Source: Siphonodentalium dalli (taxonomy: Eukaryota > Mollusca > Scaphopoda > Gadilida > Siphonodentaliidae). From it: a stretch of 64,000 nt of DNA. Shown one piece after another: positions 1 through 13,600 of this stretch (its first letter is position 1; each line of letters begins with the position of its first letter). A program made the position numbers and the translations under genes. The stretch is taken from contig CP136066.1 in the NCBI GenBank assembly GCA_032622095.1, forward strand, positions 91,719,319 to 91,783,318. Reading direction: 5' to 3'. The notes beneath the pieces were generated by a model. That model was given only the letters and a program-made list of their open reading frames with translations. It made no database searches and was not told where the DNA came from.

Positions 1-246
1 TATGTCATGAGCTCATGACGTTGTATTCAAAATAGTAGGGTGGGCGGAATTCTACCTCCTAAAATGGTGGACTCTGAGGGTGGAAGCGTTACGTCGTGGA
101 GTTGCACGGAATAGTGAGTGGAGCGTCTCAGCTAGGTACGGGACTAGTATGAATCCCGGTAAGAGCGGATCTGTTATCCACGCAAAGGGAAGATTTAAAA
201 TCTGATTTGTATATCTGGGCATGTCTGCTGAAAATATTCATTTGTT
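1..246. other. No recognisable gene or repeat
   Basis: Slightly richer in G+C than the surroundings. A 16-bp perfect palindrome lies at 4-19. I found no convincing exon with flanking splice sites here; the upstream TDRD9 exon is expected to encode the helicase-associated domain and was not seen. Confidence 0.4.
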
Positions 247-1042
247 TTGACCCTTTCTTTACTAAATGGATCAGTTATAAAAGTATGCACTGGAATGGTC
301 TGTCATTTATTTTGTGAACAGGGTTCGCACTGCCAATTGCCAAATTTGCCAATGGCAAAAATAGTTCACATTTGGCAAACAATATTTTCATTTGGCAAAA
401 GTTTTGGCAAGTCACTTTTTAATTCCTCAAAAATGTTGAAAAATATTGGTCAATCAATACCATTCATTTCCGGAAACTCTTACAATATAATTATATTAGT
501 GGTGTTTTATAAGGTCTATGAAAAGTTAACACCTTTATTAAGATGTAGTTAATCTGATAGCATTAGTATTGATGGGTGAGGGATTACCCGTATTTAGTGT
601 GGTGGTGGTGTTTACATAGCTAATCTTCTTGGAATGTGTCCTTCTGATGAAGCAACCCTTCTACAATTTAATTGTTTGGTGCTTGGTTTATTGTTGTATG
701 ATAAACCACAAAATAAGATTCTTTGTTCCGGAAAATTATAATATTAGGGATAGCATTTGGCAAATTCTAAAAAAAATTGGCAAAAAATATTTTCATTTGG
801 CAAAGGTAAATTTTGGTCCAGCGCGGACTCTGTTTGTGAAGCGTTCACGTAATAACAGCCGACGACAGACAGGTGAAAAGCTAATACAAGTGCAGAATGA
901 TTCATATTCTTTGGTGGGAAATGTTCAGATAATAAGTTCAACAAACAGTCAGTTCAACAAACTACTGTTTATTGAACTTGTTATCTGAACATTTCCTAAG
1001 GGAACTACTTGACAGTGAGTATTAAGCATAGAAAAGGGTTAA
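247..1042. mobile_element. Family F MITE (piggyBac-type ends), interrupted by a hAT-type element
   Basis: Left end GACCCTTTCTTTACT and right end AGCATAGAAAAGGGTTAA are imperfect inverted repeats; TTAA is kept at the right. Subterminal text (GTATGCACTGGAATGG, CAGATAATAAGTTCAACAAA) recurs in the copies at 6527, 36131 and 60170. A hAT-type element occupies 319-832. Confidence 0.75.
319..832. mobile_element. Family G hAT-type MITE with 8-bp target-site duplication
   Basis: Starts CAGGGTTCGCAC and ends GCGCGGACTCTG, flanked by exact copies of TTTGTGAA (311-318 and 833-840). Internal text is rich in TTTGGCAAA/TTTGCCAA, shared with 15613-16484, 23586-24967 and 37129-37951. No transposase frame. Confidence 0.9.
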
Positions 1043-1253
1043 ACTATCCATTCTTGTGATGATATCTCTGCACAATCGTTGATGATGTCAATGTGCTCGA
1101 TTCAGATTGTTGATGTTCACCTTTTGGCAGCGGTGCTAGTAATAAATAAATGGAATCCACTAGTTTGAAGATTTTCCATTGTTTACGGAGGATTTAGTTT
1201 TGGGGAAACTTTGCATGGTTGTCATTGTTGAACTGAGCAATCTCCGTGCCACA

Positions 1254-1518
1254 TTAACCCTTCCATGACTGGAGCTTCCTCAAATTTTGCGAAAATCCTG
1301 TGCCAATGCATTCTCTTATATATATCTCCCATAGGGAGCCTCGCATATATAAGAGAATACATGATTACATTGGTCTAACAATATTTGCCTTGACCTTGTA
1401 AGCCAGTGATTCTCTTATATATGTAAGCCTCCCTATGTGAGACTTTCATATATAAGAGAATGCACTGGCACAGGATTGTTAATGCTGCATCAGCACAGCT
1501 CCCATCACGAAGGGATAA
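1254..1518. mobile_element. Family B MITE (TTAACCCTTCC ends, two hairpins)
   Basis: Left end TTAACCCTTCCATGACTGG, degenerate right end. Two internal hairpins carry the ATTCTCTTATATATG core. It ends about 22 bp before the exon 1 acceptor junction. Confidence 0.8.
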
Positions 1519-1540
1519 TGAAAACTGTTTTGTTTTACAG

Positions 1541-1604
1541 ACAGAGACGGGAATGGGCAGATGACTCCCTCAGTGATTGCCTCGCTGTTCTCAATGCTTA
1601 CAGG
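1541..1604 (+). CDS. TDRD9: TDRD9 exon 1 of those visible (residues 1-21)
   Basis: Acceptor TGTTTTACAG before 1541, donor AGG|GTATGT after 1604. The first base completes a split codon, which by alignment with vertebrate TDRD9 should be arginine (AG|A); then 21 codons follow, ending in phase 0. The peptide (REWADDSLSDCLAVLNAYR) corresponds to the vertebrate segment just after the helicase-associated domain that leads into an AFKTW-like motif. The upstream exon is not found in 1-1540. The exon is short, so the call depends on its clean join to exon 2 (NAYR then VWKQ). Confidence 0.85.
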
Positions 1605-4600
1605 GTATGTGACATAAGTCATTGTTTTCCGAAGTGTATACAGTAATGCCCTAAATAATCAACTCCTTAACCACAGCAGAATTATGGGTAATTTTTCAGG
1701 ATTTAGTCGGAAATATGGCTTGTTGCCATTCATCAGAAAGCTCTCAGTCTTTCCGATGAATGGTGACAAGCCATATTTCCGACTAAATAATTATGATGTG
1801 GTTAAGGAGTCGATTATTTAGGGCATTATTGTATTTACATCCACTTTGTTTTCTATAGTATCTTGCCATTGGTTTTCATAAAGCTTATACATTTGTTTAA
1901 ATAGGATTATTACATTAGGGTGCATATTAAAAGCACAGATGGCCTTCTCAGTGGGTATTGCTGTTAAAATAAACACATCCATTAACGCTGTCCTAAACAG
2001 AAAGATTATTAAAATATAGACAGACTTGGTTCTTATACCAATCATAAATATCATGTAAATGGAATGTTATTGTCAAGTACGTACACTGTTTTATGTAATT
2101 AAAAGCCAAATTCTGTTACAGTATAGTACGTAAAGAGTATGAGACCCCACTAAATGAATTTTGGTTTAAGAAAGCCACCAAGTTGTTTACAACATACCGA
2201 TATATCGCTTATCGCTCAATCTTTACGAGCTGTATATAAACAAACGCTCGGCTCCCACAAAGTGTGTTTTGTGGTTAATATCGCTTCCATACTATCATTA
2301 TGCGCTTCGAGCTACACCAGGGATGAGGCGCTATACAAATACTATATATTATTATTATTCTATACATTTATTACATTCCTGAGGAAATGTTCATAATTTT
2401 GTAACTAATTTCTAAATTATAACCTATAACGAAGGCCATTTGTGCCTTTAACAACATTGCCACCTTATATGCTGTGTGAAAAACGAAGGTAGCATCATTA
2501 TGTAGGAAGTGGATTAGTGACAGGAGCTGCACTGGTGCAGCATTGAAGATCCTGTGCCAGAGCATTCTCTTATATATGCGAGCCTCCCATAGGGAGCCTC
2601 GCATATATAAGAGAATGCACTGGCTTACATAGTCAAGGTAACTATTGTTAGGCCAATGTATTCTCTTATATATATGTGAGGCTCCCTATGGGCAACTCGG
2701 ATATATAAGAGAATGCATTGGCACAGGGTTTTAAACAAATTTCAGGAATCTCCAATCATGGAAAGGTTTAAAACTAAAGGTTATTTATGTGATCAAAATC
2801 TATATTCAATAAAAGAACATAATTTTGAATCATGTTCCGAACTCGGTCAGTGAGTAGAACTAATCATGTCTACAAAAACTGCATTTATATTCTAACATGT
2901 GCACTTGTTTACAGAAATATGAGATAATCCTGTATAGGTTCTAAATTCTAATAACCTGGGGATTATTCCAATTTCACATGGGAAAAATATGTCGATCGAT
3001 TAACCCAATTACCAAACATCAACAAAATCATAAAGTGAAACCTGCTTAGCCAATCGGGAGGTGCACAGTTGAACTGTGATCTAGTTCGCTTATTGACCTG
3101 TCACCGGATGTGACTTGCATGGTGTATTCACTTCCGTAAACATGCCGGCTGTTTATTTATATTTGTGCAATATGCTATATTGTTTGTTCTGGACACTGTT
3201 AGTTGACACACATGAACCTTTAACTATATTTTAATTGATCGTCTTGACATGAAGAGGGAATCACGTAACATTTTGAGTATTTGGAATATCTGTTAATTGT
3301 TGAGAATTGTAGATGGGCCCAGTTCAACTCTAGAGGAACATTACTGACTGGTGGAGTCATTGTTTAACTAAGGCACAGGTCATGTTGAGTGGAGATAATT
3401 TGTTATGGCAACATGTGACTATAAAGTTCCAATTATTTAACAATATTTCCTATTCAAAATTCATTTTCAGGTTAATATTTTTAGTCAAGTTTAAAAAAAA
3501 AAAAAAAACTCGAATTATGATATGACGAGGGATGGTTTCTGGGCCGGTATTTGGGCAGCCCTAACTTTTAGTGATGGATTTTGATAATTTTTGTTTTGTG
3601 AGTTTATTTCAAAGTGCAACAGTGCACACAGAAAATCTGGCCTGCCTCAACTTTCTTATCAAAGTTATGGCTATTGGTCTATATTTGGTATACCAACACT
3701 TTTGAATTGCTTGCCATAGACTTTCATGTGTTCTATGACTGATCAAGAAAGGGTTAAAACTATGAATAAACTCTTTCCAGCACACTAAATGAGGGTGCTC
3801 AGAATCAATGACTGACTGCAATTTTGCTAAATTAGGTCTCTACTTATTAAGAACATAGCACACAACGTGACAGTTTACCTCCATACTCAGAAAGGACGTA
3901 TTGCTGCGAAGAAGTTGATATTCTCAATCACGCCTGGAGAAAATGTCCAATCGTTTTTTTCCCTTTATTCCCATTAAATCTGAGAGGACATAAATTATAA
4001 GCACATAACATTACTAAAAACAGGTGACCATTAGTGACATATACGATCATAATGTTTAGGACCCATATATTAACCCTTCCATGACTGGAGCTTCCTGAAA
4101 TTTTATGAAAACCCTGTGCCAATGCATTTTCTTATATATGCGAGTCTGCCATAGGGAGCCTCGCATATATAAGAGAATGCTTTGGCTTAACAATATTTAC
4201 CTTGACCTTGTAAACCATTCTCTTATATATTGGAGGCTCCCTATGGGAGACTCATATATAAGAGAATGCACTGGCACATGATCTTTAATGCTGCACCAGC
4301 GCAGCTCCCGTCAAGAAAGGGTTAATATTTATTAAATATATGTATCCTGAAAGGACAGCCATTTGAATCTAGTTGTGAAAAATCTAATTTAAAATATTTG
4401 GTCACTTGTTACAGGTATGGAAACAAAAGTCAGATACTGGTGCATTCCGTCGCTCTGGGCGACATGAGCAAGATTGGTGCATGAAATTCTTTCTACAGAA
4501 ACGAAGACTGCATGATGTAAGTAAATTTACCAAGTATAGGCCAAAAAAAATAAAATATTATTTGAGTATCATGATTGTTTAATACACAACACTATTAAAA

Positions 4601-7600
4601 CATATCATGAAAAAAGGAAATGTGACCACCTAGAGTAGCATCGATCTCCGCATAACTAAAGTTGTTTCGCGTATTTCTAACACAGGAGGCTTGAGATATA
4701 CTGTATTGTTGATCAACTCCAAACAATATTTTTATGAAAATTAGATCCAAAATATATTGGAAAATAAGTAATATTCCCGTGTTATTTCAAAATGCAGCAT
4801 ATGTTCAGAAATGGATAAAATACGGAACAAACATGTGCTCATGTATTTATTTATACAATCCAACAATAGCTTGGGATATTGGTTGGGATTATGCTGTTTT
4901 TAGACCGAGTCCTGCCCCGTTGCTCTTCTATGATGGACGTTCATTCAAAAGACATGCTACATGTAAATGTGGAGCTCAGGCATTCACATAAACCCCTGAA
5001 TGTGATTGATCACATGACATGTCCGCGATTAATCGTTCTTCAAAATGTCATCATCTACCATGATAGAAAAGGGTATATTGATGATACAATCGTTTAACCC
5101 TTTCAGTGCCAAGTCCGATTTTTGTATCAACCCATATTTCCTTGATCATTTTACAAATTTATTGATTATAATAATGTGATACATTGATGGAAAGAGCTCT
5201 AAGAGCTAATTCCATCAATGTATCACATTATTATAATCAATAAATTTGAAAAATGATCAAGGTAATATGGGTTGATACAAAAATCAGACTTGGCACTGAA
5301 AGGGTTAATGTATTGTTTACATCCATTTTCTGATAGCTCGACAAATCAAAATTCTCTGGAAAACTAGGCTTTGTTTAGTTTGCATAAAAAAAAAATTCAA
5401 AGACTAGTACAAATAGCTTTTTGTGCATAAAACAGATAAAACTAAGATTGGATATATTATCTGTCTATAAAGCAGTATAAAGGCATAATAGAGTGGTTAA
5501 TTTCTGATGCAGCGGAGCAGAGTTTGCATGAGGGTGCTAACAAGATAGAGTTATCCCTCTTGTTATGCTCCAAACATTTTCACAAGATTTCTGTTATAAA
5601 ATTTGCCCCTTTTACTGTCCCGGGATATGAGAAAAATTCTAAATAAAATTGATATTAATTGATAGAAGTTTTTCCAAGAAGGAATAGGAAGGGATACACT
5701 ATCTTTGAACATTGATCTGAATGGGAGCAAGCACAGTGGGCTAGCATCACCAAATTCACCCTCTGGGAACCTCATTCTGCTTAGGCCTCAACTGCTATGG
5801 GAGACCTAGGATCAGATTTAATTTCCCCAGTTGAAGTTGGTAATGTTCACCCATTACTCACCTCGATTATACATTTTATCTTCTGCAAATTAGGGGATAT
5901 AGAAACTTCCCATATGGGAAAAAGTAACCAAAACAATGTAAATTTGAGAATATAGATACTTCCCAGAAGATGAGGCCTAAGCAGAATGAGGTACCCAGAG
6001 TGTGAATTTGGTGATGCGAGCCCACTGTGCAGGATAGCATGCTTCACTAAAGTCACCCTCTTGGGACCTCATTCTGCAAATGACAGACAAACTATCTGCA
6101 GACTTGAATTGGAGAACATTATGGAATTTATGAGTCAAACAGTAAACAGTGCTTTTATTGTAGTTTTAAGCTTATGTTACATGAAATTCATGGATTTTAC
6201 AGGTACATCAACTTCATGGTGAGTTGAGCAGAAGATTGGAATCATTTAACATTCAGATTCCATACAAGAAACCAAAATTTAAACAAGACGTCTCAGATCC
6301 CAAGGAGAAACTCCTTCTGAAAGTAAGTCAAATCGAGGTCATCGATCTACCTTACTCTAAGTAATCAACTTCTTAACCACAGCAGAATTATGGTTAAATT
6401 TTCAGGATTTAGTCGGAAATATGGCTCCGATGAATGGCAACAAGCCATATTTCCGACTAAATCCTGAAAAGTTAGCCATAATTCTGCTGTGGTTAAGAAG
6501 TCGATTACTTAGAGCATTACTGTATGCCCATTTCTATACTGAATGAATTATCTCGCTCAGTTATACAAGTATACATTGGAATGATCTCTTATTCATCTTG
6601 AGTGGTTTTCAGGAAAAATAAGCAGATAACATAATACAAGTACAGATGTTGTCCTATTCATTGGAGGGAATTGTTCAGATAATAAGTTCAACAAATGGTT
6701 ATTTGTTGATCTTATTATTTGCACTTTCTAAGGGGAGTTAATGAGTATTTAGTATAGAAAGGCTTGAAATTCCCCCACAAATATTTTTTTCATCTGTCGC
6801 ATATATAGGGGTTGAATGATTCATATTTGTTGATATCAAATTGAGGTGATAATACTTCTAAAAAAAATTATTTGGGTCTTCTCAGGTGCAAGGAAATTGG
6901 GAAGTTGATATTAAATGTAAAAATTTGCCTATGACAGCCCGAACCATGGTCATATCCTTTGTCCCATAGACCCTACATTTGAACCCTTGCGGAAACCCTG
7001 ATCAAAGTCAAATATTGGTGCCAGAATCCAATTGAATTGTGTCTCTTGACTATAAATGATTAGCTCAGAATCCAGACAATAATTCAAGGAAAAGAAACCC
7101 TATCTTATATATTTTTCTTGACTACAGATTGTTCTGTGTGGAGCTTTCTACCCAAACTACTTCCAACGAACGGAGATCGATGAGGAAATGTCATGCAGAG
7201 CACTGAGTGGGGAGAATCCACTAACAACAGTCATTGTAAGTCTTACTGATAACTTCAGACTTATTCTCCACCTCCATTGCACTTGCCACTGCATCACCAT
7301 AGTGTTCTAATGCCGTATGGCTGGAAATTGGTATCCAATGTCCCCAATTCAGGCCCATAAATGAGCACCAAGAAAATTGAAGTGATGTCACAGTGTTGTA
7401 TCTCCTCTGCCATCCAATTAACTGACCCATTTAATACCATGTGATCACCAGACCTGTTACTTGTCACGGATTCGCGTGAGACGTCCGCTTTCAGCAAGCA
7501 TCTCACCGTGTCACGTGGACACCTCCTAATCTCACGGTTTGAAACAATCTTCTCAAACAAAAAAATAATTAAAAGTTACTTTCGTTTTCGTTGTACTATA

Positions 7601-10600
7601 ACGCGGTAAGCGAGAATATGCGAGACTACCCGGGTGCAATTGTTTAGCATCCGGTGCAGACACTGCTGTTACGCAATAATAACGCGATAGTTTGGAGTAG
7701 CTGCCAATGTGCCGCGGGTAATTAGTCTGGCAATAAATGGTTTGTCACCCACATGTTTTAACAAACAAAGGATGAAGGAGATGAGCAACCTCACGTTATA
7801 TAACTAATATTAACTATGCCAGATTGTTTTCATATTGGATTGCAAACAAGCTTTATGCATGACCCCTATATATGGTCATTTATATATGTCTCAGTAAATT
7901 GGCGACCATACATTATATTTTTGAAATGTCTGATTCTGTGGAAAGACCGACAAAACGCCGACGATACGATTCAAAGTTTAAGGACTCATTGTCTCTTGAA
8001 ATGGTATGATAAAATTCAAAGAAACATACATTCTAGATTTTAAACTTTACAATTCCGTTCCTGAATTGTACTTTTTAACATGACAGTTGAAATCTTGTGA
8101 GATGTAAATGAAACCGAAAGTAGTTTACGGTTGTTGATACATCGTGGCCTGCAATATGTTTTCTCTATAAATGAGACAATAAAATGTATAATTGCACAGT
8201 AACTGTTTTCCTGAAGAATACTTTGTTAATTTGTTATCAAACTTGCATGTTTCTGTGTGATAGATAATAAGATATTTTTTTTGTTTAATTATTTTTACTT
8301 TATTGAAATTTAAAAAATGCATAAGGAATCCAATTATTTAAAATCTCCCGGACCGTGACCCCAATCTCACGGAAAATCGTGACCAATCTCCCGGAAAATA
8401 TTTTTTGAGGGTAACAGGTCTGGTGATCACATGAATGTGAGTTCTAAAATTGTTTTATCTTGAAACTTCATTGATAGGCAATGGTGGCCATAATTGATGT
8501 GAGAGGACCAGTAAAGTGTGTAACTGAAAATTATACTTGTTCTCTTCTAGATATGTGACTGAAATTTTCCAAAATTTATTATAGCACTGAGCGAAAAAAA
8601 AAAAAAATTGGTTCAGAAAATGTATCTCCAAACACATTTTGCCTTTTTCTAGGCAAATACAGTAATGCTCTAAATAATCAACTCCTTAACCACAGAAGAA
8701 TTATGGGTAACTTTTCAGGATTTAGTCGGAAATATGGCTTCTGAAAAGTTACCAATAATTCTGCTGTGGTTAAGGAGTCGATTATTTAGAGCATTACGGT
8801 AGTTAGTATACGCTACTCTTGAATCCCAGAAAGATTTGTAATTTTAAAATATCTCTTCCAGGCTCTGAAAAGTTACGGAAAAAGGCACCTTTTTGTGCCA
8901 CACATTGAAAAGTTTTAGAACCCCCTTCTACTGCTGCCGGTCTGGAAAAGTCATGAAATCACAAAATTATCCTTGAGTTACCTTGAGGTTGAAGCATCTG
9001 CATTTATTCATATTCAATAATCACAGTCGCAAAAAATGAGGCGAAATAAGGTTTGTCTTTTTTGACTGCCAACAATAAAAATATATTTACCGAATATGTT
9101 CCTTGTGAGCACTAAAGTGATTTATAGAGCTGAAACGGATAGATGGATAACCGGTTAGCATCTGGTTAGCGACGTAACCGGTTAGAAAAAAATGAACCGG
9201 ACGTAACTGCATCCAGTTGTCAGTTGAATGTGAAAGTGAATAATCCTCAAAATATTAGGTTAAATGATGCAAAACTAATACTAAATCCTGTGTCACCGAT
9301 AGTAGAGTGCAATGCAAGCATTAATTGGTACACGCGGTAGTATCAGATACTTAGTAGCAATTCTCGAACTGTCTGGAAGTGTCGGCGACCTTCAATCAAT
9401 TCCGACCCTTTGAGGTTTTCTCTGATCTTCCGACAAAAGCATGTGTGCAGTCACTGTGTATCAAGTCTGAATGCACACAAGGAAGTGACAACGTAACAGT
9501 GGCGTTGTGTGGCAATGCGTGCTTTCGTAACTTAATAGTTAATACTGCACGAAGCAACATGGATTCAAATTGGAATCACACCATGACCTACTAAAACTGT
9601 TTTACAGTGGGGTTTATAAAAACTATGTAAGTTTACAAAGTTTGAAAATTGAGATCAGCTGCAAAATGTCTTCACTCTTCCCGTTCTTCCTCCCTGTTGT
9701 GATCTAATATGATCAATTCAACTGAGTGACCAAACAGACATCTTAGTTGAAACAACCTTTTTAACTTCTTCAATTATTGTCCATTTTATCAAGGAAATTG
9801 ATGCTCCATGCTACTCTGTAACTGGTTGTGCCTGTGGGACTAATTAACACTCAATTTGGCAGTAATTGCTATATGTTAAGTGATTGCATACTAAAACCGA
9901 AACCGAAACGTAAATTCTATAACCTCCAAACACTAGTGTCCCCGATCATGATACCGACGAATAGGACTGCGAGTCTGTGACCTAATTGACCTTCCTTTTT
10001 GTTCTATAGTTATTACTTTCTTGTCTTTATATATAATTCATCATTACCAATGATGATAATGATATCTTACAGATCTTTAATATATAGTTTTGTTACTCGT
10101 TTTACCAATACCCATACTATTGTTACTCATTTTACAAATGCCCAAACATATGCTGATCACGGCAAATAAGCGATCCCCCCTGCCATTCACAAATTTCACT
10201 TGCTCATTCCCATCACGAGAGCCAGCAAAAGAACAGTGAATGCGTGTTTTTGAATAGCGTTAAACGCCGTGAATAAGGTCTTTATTTCAGCTACTATTTC
10301 TCACCTAGGTTTGTCCCTGGAGCATGGCATAATTTTGACATAATTGGTGTGAGAGAAGTCCGCTAGAAATTAGCGGTTAACCGGTTAAAATCCGGCTAAC
10401 CCCAATGGTTAACCGGTTAGAAGAATGGGTCAACCGTTTCAGCTCTAGTGATTTATGAACACTGTTTTATATTTAGATGAAGGGGATTCCAGCCAATGAA
10501 GGTGTTCTGTACCACGAAGATATCCAGAGGATGTTTACCGGACCAGCTTTTACTGGTCTTCTGCCTGACATTACATATGAAGAGACAAAGTAAGTTTCAC

Positions 10601-13600
10601 CACTATCCATTCAGGAGTTATCTTAGGTAGCACGAAGGGCCGATTATCAGCCCCTGTCCCAATGCACCTCATTCCCCATTTTAGCCTTAAATTCCCAACC
10701 ATATTCTTCCAGATTTGTCATTAGCCTAATTAACTGGCGTAAGTTTGCCCACAAAATTCTTGAAAACAAAAATAAACACCCCATTATGCAAAGCAACAAC
10801 ACCACAAAATGCCACTACCTCGAAAATAGGCAAGATCAATCGAGAATAAAACAAAAGTCTCTCAAACTAATGGCCCAAGGTACAATTGTAATCTAGAGTT
10901 TTTATATGTAGGGGCATGGATAGAGCATAATCTAAATGAGTTTGGGTGTATATAACAAGTGATTTTTCCATGGACAAGCCTGCAAATAATGTGTCTGTCA
11001 TTTGGAGAATGAGGTCCCCAGAGGGTGAATTTAGCAACGCTATCCCGCACAGGGGGCTAGTATCACCAAATTCACCCTCTGGGAACCTCATTCTGCTTAG
11101 TCCTCAACTGCTAGTGGAGACCTAGGATCAGATTGAAGTTTACCAGTTGAATTTGGTTATGCTCACCCATTAGTCACCTCGATTATGAATTTTATCTTCT
11201 GCAAATTAGGGATATAGAAACATCCCAAAATGGAAAAAGTAACTCAAAACAATTTGAGACTATAGATACTTCCCTGAAGATGATGCATAAGCTGAATGAG
11301 GTGCCCAGAGGGTGAATTTGGTGATGCAAGCCTGCTGTGGGATAGCATAACTAAATTCACTACAAATGACAGACTCACTATTTGCAGGCTTGTCCATGGA
11401 AATATTCAGCTGTTCAGCAGTCTGAATGGACAGTTATAGTTCCATGTCTTGTACGGCTGATGAAATTAGAGTTTATATCGTAAGATACAATCAATTTGAG
11501 AAAATCACGATTCTATGAGAGATATCTAGTGAATAATATACAGTTGTCGCCCGTTGTCGAGGGAGACATTGAGATTTGTCACCCGCTCGAGAACAGAATG
11601 TCTCCCGATTCGCTCCGAGGGAGACATTCTGTTCTCGAGCGGGTGACAAATCCCGATGTCTCCCGAGAAGAAGGGCAACAACTGTTTTGTTATCCGATTA
11701 TACCACAGAAAATATCATTGCCATCCACTCGCACGATGTTGCACTGAGTCACGAGTGCTTTCTTTCCCGATTATGTATATTTTCAGTAACTACTTATCAT
11801 CCCATAGGATTTCTGTTCCATAAACGATAGTCAAGCCGTTAAGTGTTTGATAACCAGCGTTTATTTACGATCATTTTGGTGGTTAAATCATCAATATCGG
11901 TCCATGCAATGTAAACCAATAAGCCATATACATGTAGGTATGTTCTCGTCTTTTGCAATGTGGTATATTCAATGTCGTTGTGTACGCGCAATTTACTCTC
12001 GATGTTCATTTCATAACGGTCTTCCCCGAAAGCTGTTTTGCAATGTGGCATATTCAATGTCGTCGTGTATGCGCAATTTACTCTCGATGTTCATTTCATA
12101 ACGGTCTTCCCCGAAAGCTATTGGGAAGTTGTCAATTTCATTAATGTACATTCATATGTGTCAGTGCTCATGGCGATCCTCACATAAAATACTTCTATGA
12201 TCACATTGCAGACATCGCGGAGCGGTCTGATATCATGGATAAGCGTACAGTACCATTCATTCCCGACAAACGTATGCATTACGTTGTCTACCAGCAAACA
12301 TTTATAACCAACCTCAAGGGATCGATCCACTCTTTCAATCTTGCATCATAATGTCGACATGAACGAATTGAATCACCAAGATGTTTCGATGTAAAAAGTA
12401 AATAATAACGCTTGTTCGATAAAAGTTTCAACTTAAAAGTTCGAATATTAGTGTTCACTAAATATATGCAAATTAGCAAACACCACAACTGGTGTGTTTT
12501 GCGAATCCGTGGGGTATATAAGATCTATGATTTTTTAGTACGTCGTAGTGATGTGAAATAGATGAGTTACTGCAGTGTGTGTTTGGAGATATTCTTGCAA
12601 TATAACATCAGGCGGGCGACAAAACAATGTCTCCCGGGTCAGCGGGCGACAGTGTGATTTGTCGCCCGGCACGTGACAGGACATGGGCCAATCGGAAGTG
12701 TGGAAAATAGGGAGGAGGATAACAATAACAATTGTCACTCTGAGTGTTTTTGTTTGGACACTACATACATGTACTCATTCATGTTACCATTAACACGCCA
12801 TCTGATCACAATAATGTTCATCGTCGTTTTATCAACAACTATGTGTGTATATTGTTTCTATCTATTCACCATTGTATATCATGTTTTTTTGTCCCCCGAA
12901 AAATTTATTTTTGGGGGACTATAGAAACGGGCTCCATCCGTCCGTCCATTTGTCCATTCGTCGCGCCGTCTGTCTGTCCATCCGTCCGTCCGTTCGTCCG
13001 TCACACTTTTGAGTACCTTCATGGTGTAATCATCTCCTCCTACAGATTTCATCCCAGAGTTTTGAAACTTCAGAACATTGTTTCCCATATATTGAAGATG
13101 TGCAACATGTATATAGATGACGGAAAAAATATTTTTTGACAGAGTTATTAACCCTTTTCGATTTTTTTTAATTTCTTCAACAAAGCGGCATCGACTTGCC
13201 ACGTTTTCGTGGGACCCTGTGGTCAGCTGACCTTTTATTCATGTTTGATTCACTCCAATCACAACATCATTCCCCTGACTCACAAAAAAAAAAAATCTTT
13301 TAGCTCAATCTAATGCGGACATGAAAGAGACTTCAAAAAAGTTATAAACAGCTGAACAATTACAGAGTTTTGTGTCATGTGTCATTATGGCATAGGCCGA
13401 TTGTGCTTCCAGATAATAGGAAATCGGTCAGAAAGGACATCTTGTTATCAGCTTTCCGATGAATGGCAACAAGACATATTTCCGACTAAATCCTGAAAAG
13501 TTACCCATAATTCTGCTGTGGTTAAGGAGTTGATTACTTTGAGCATTACTGTACCTATCGATCCATATATTAGTGATGCCTTGCTGTTTGTTCTATTATA

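Noticed and set aside
1-246. Upstream TDRD9 exon in the GC-richer start
   Set aside because: No frame resembling the helicase-associated domain and no donor that joins exon 1 in the required phase.
629-988. 119-codon open frame
   Set aside because: It runs across a hAT-type MITE and its flanks, has TTTGGCAAA repeats, and no similarity to a known protein.
1254-1518. CRISPR-like or operator-like array of repeated hairpins
   Set aside because: The hairpins are parts of MITEs with terminal inverted repeats and TTAA flanks in a eukaryotic intron.
12744-13139. 131-codon open frame
   Set aside because: It passes through a GTCC-rich dispersed repeat; the apparent Pro/Ser-rich peptide is translated simple repeat.
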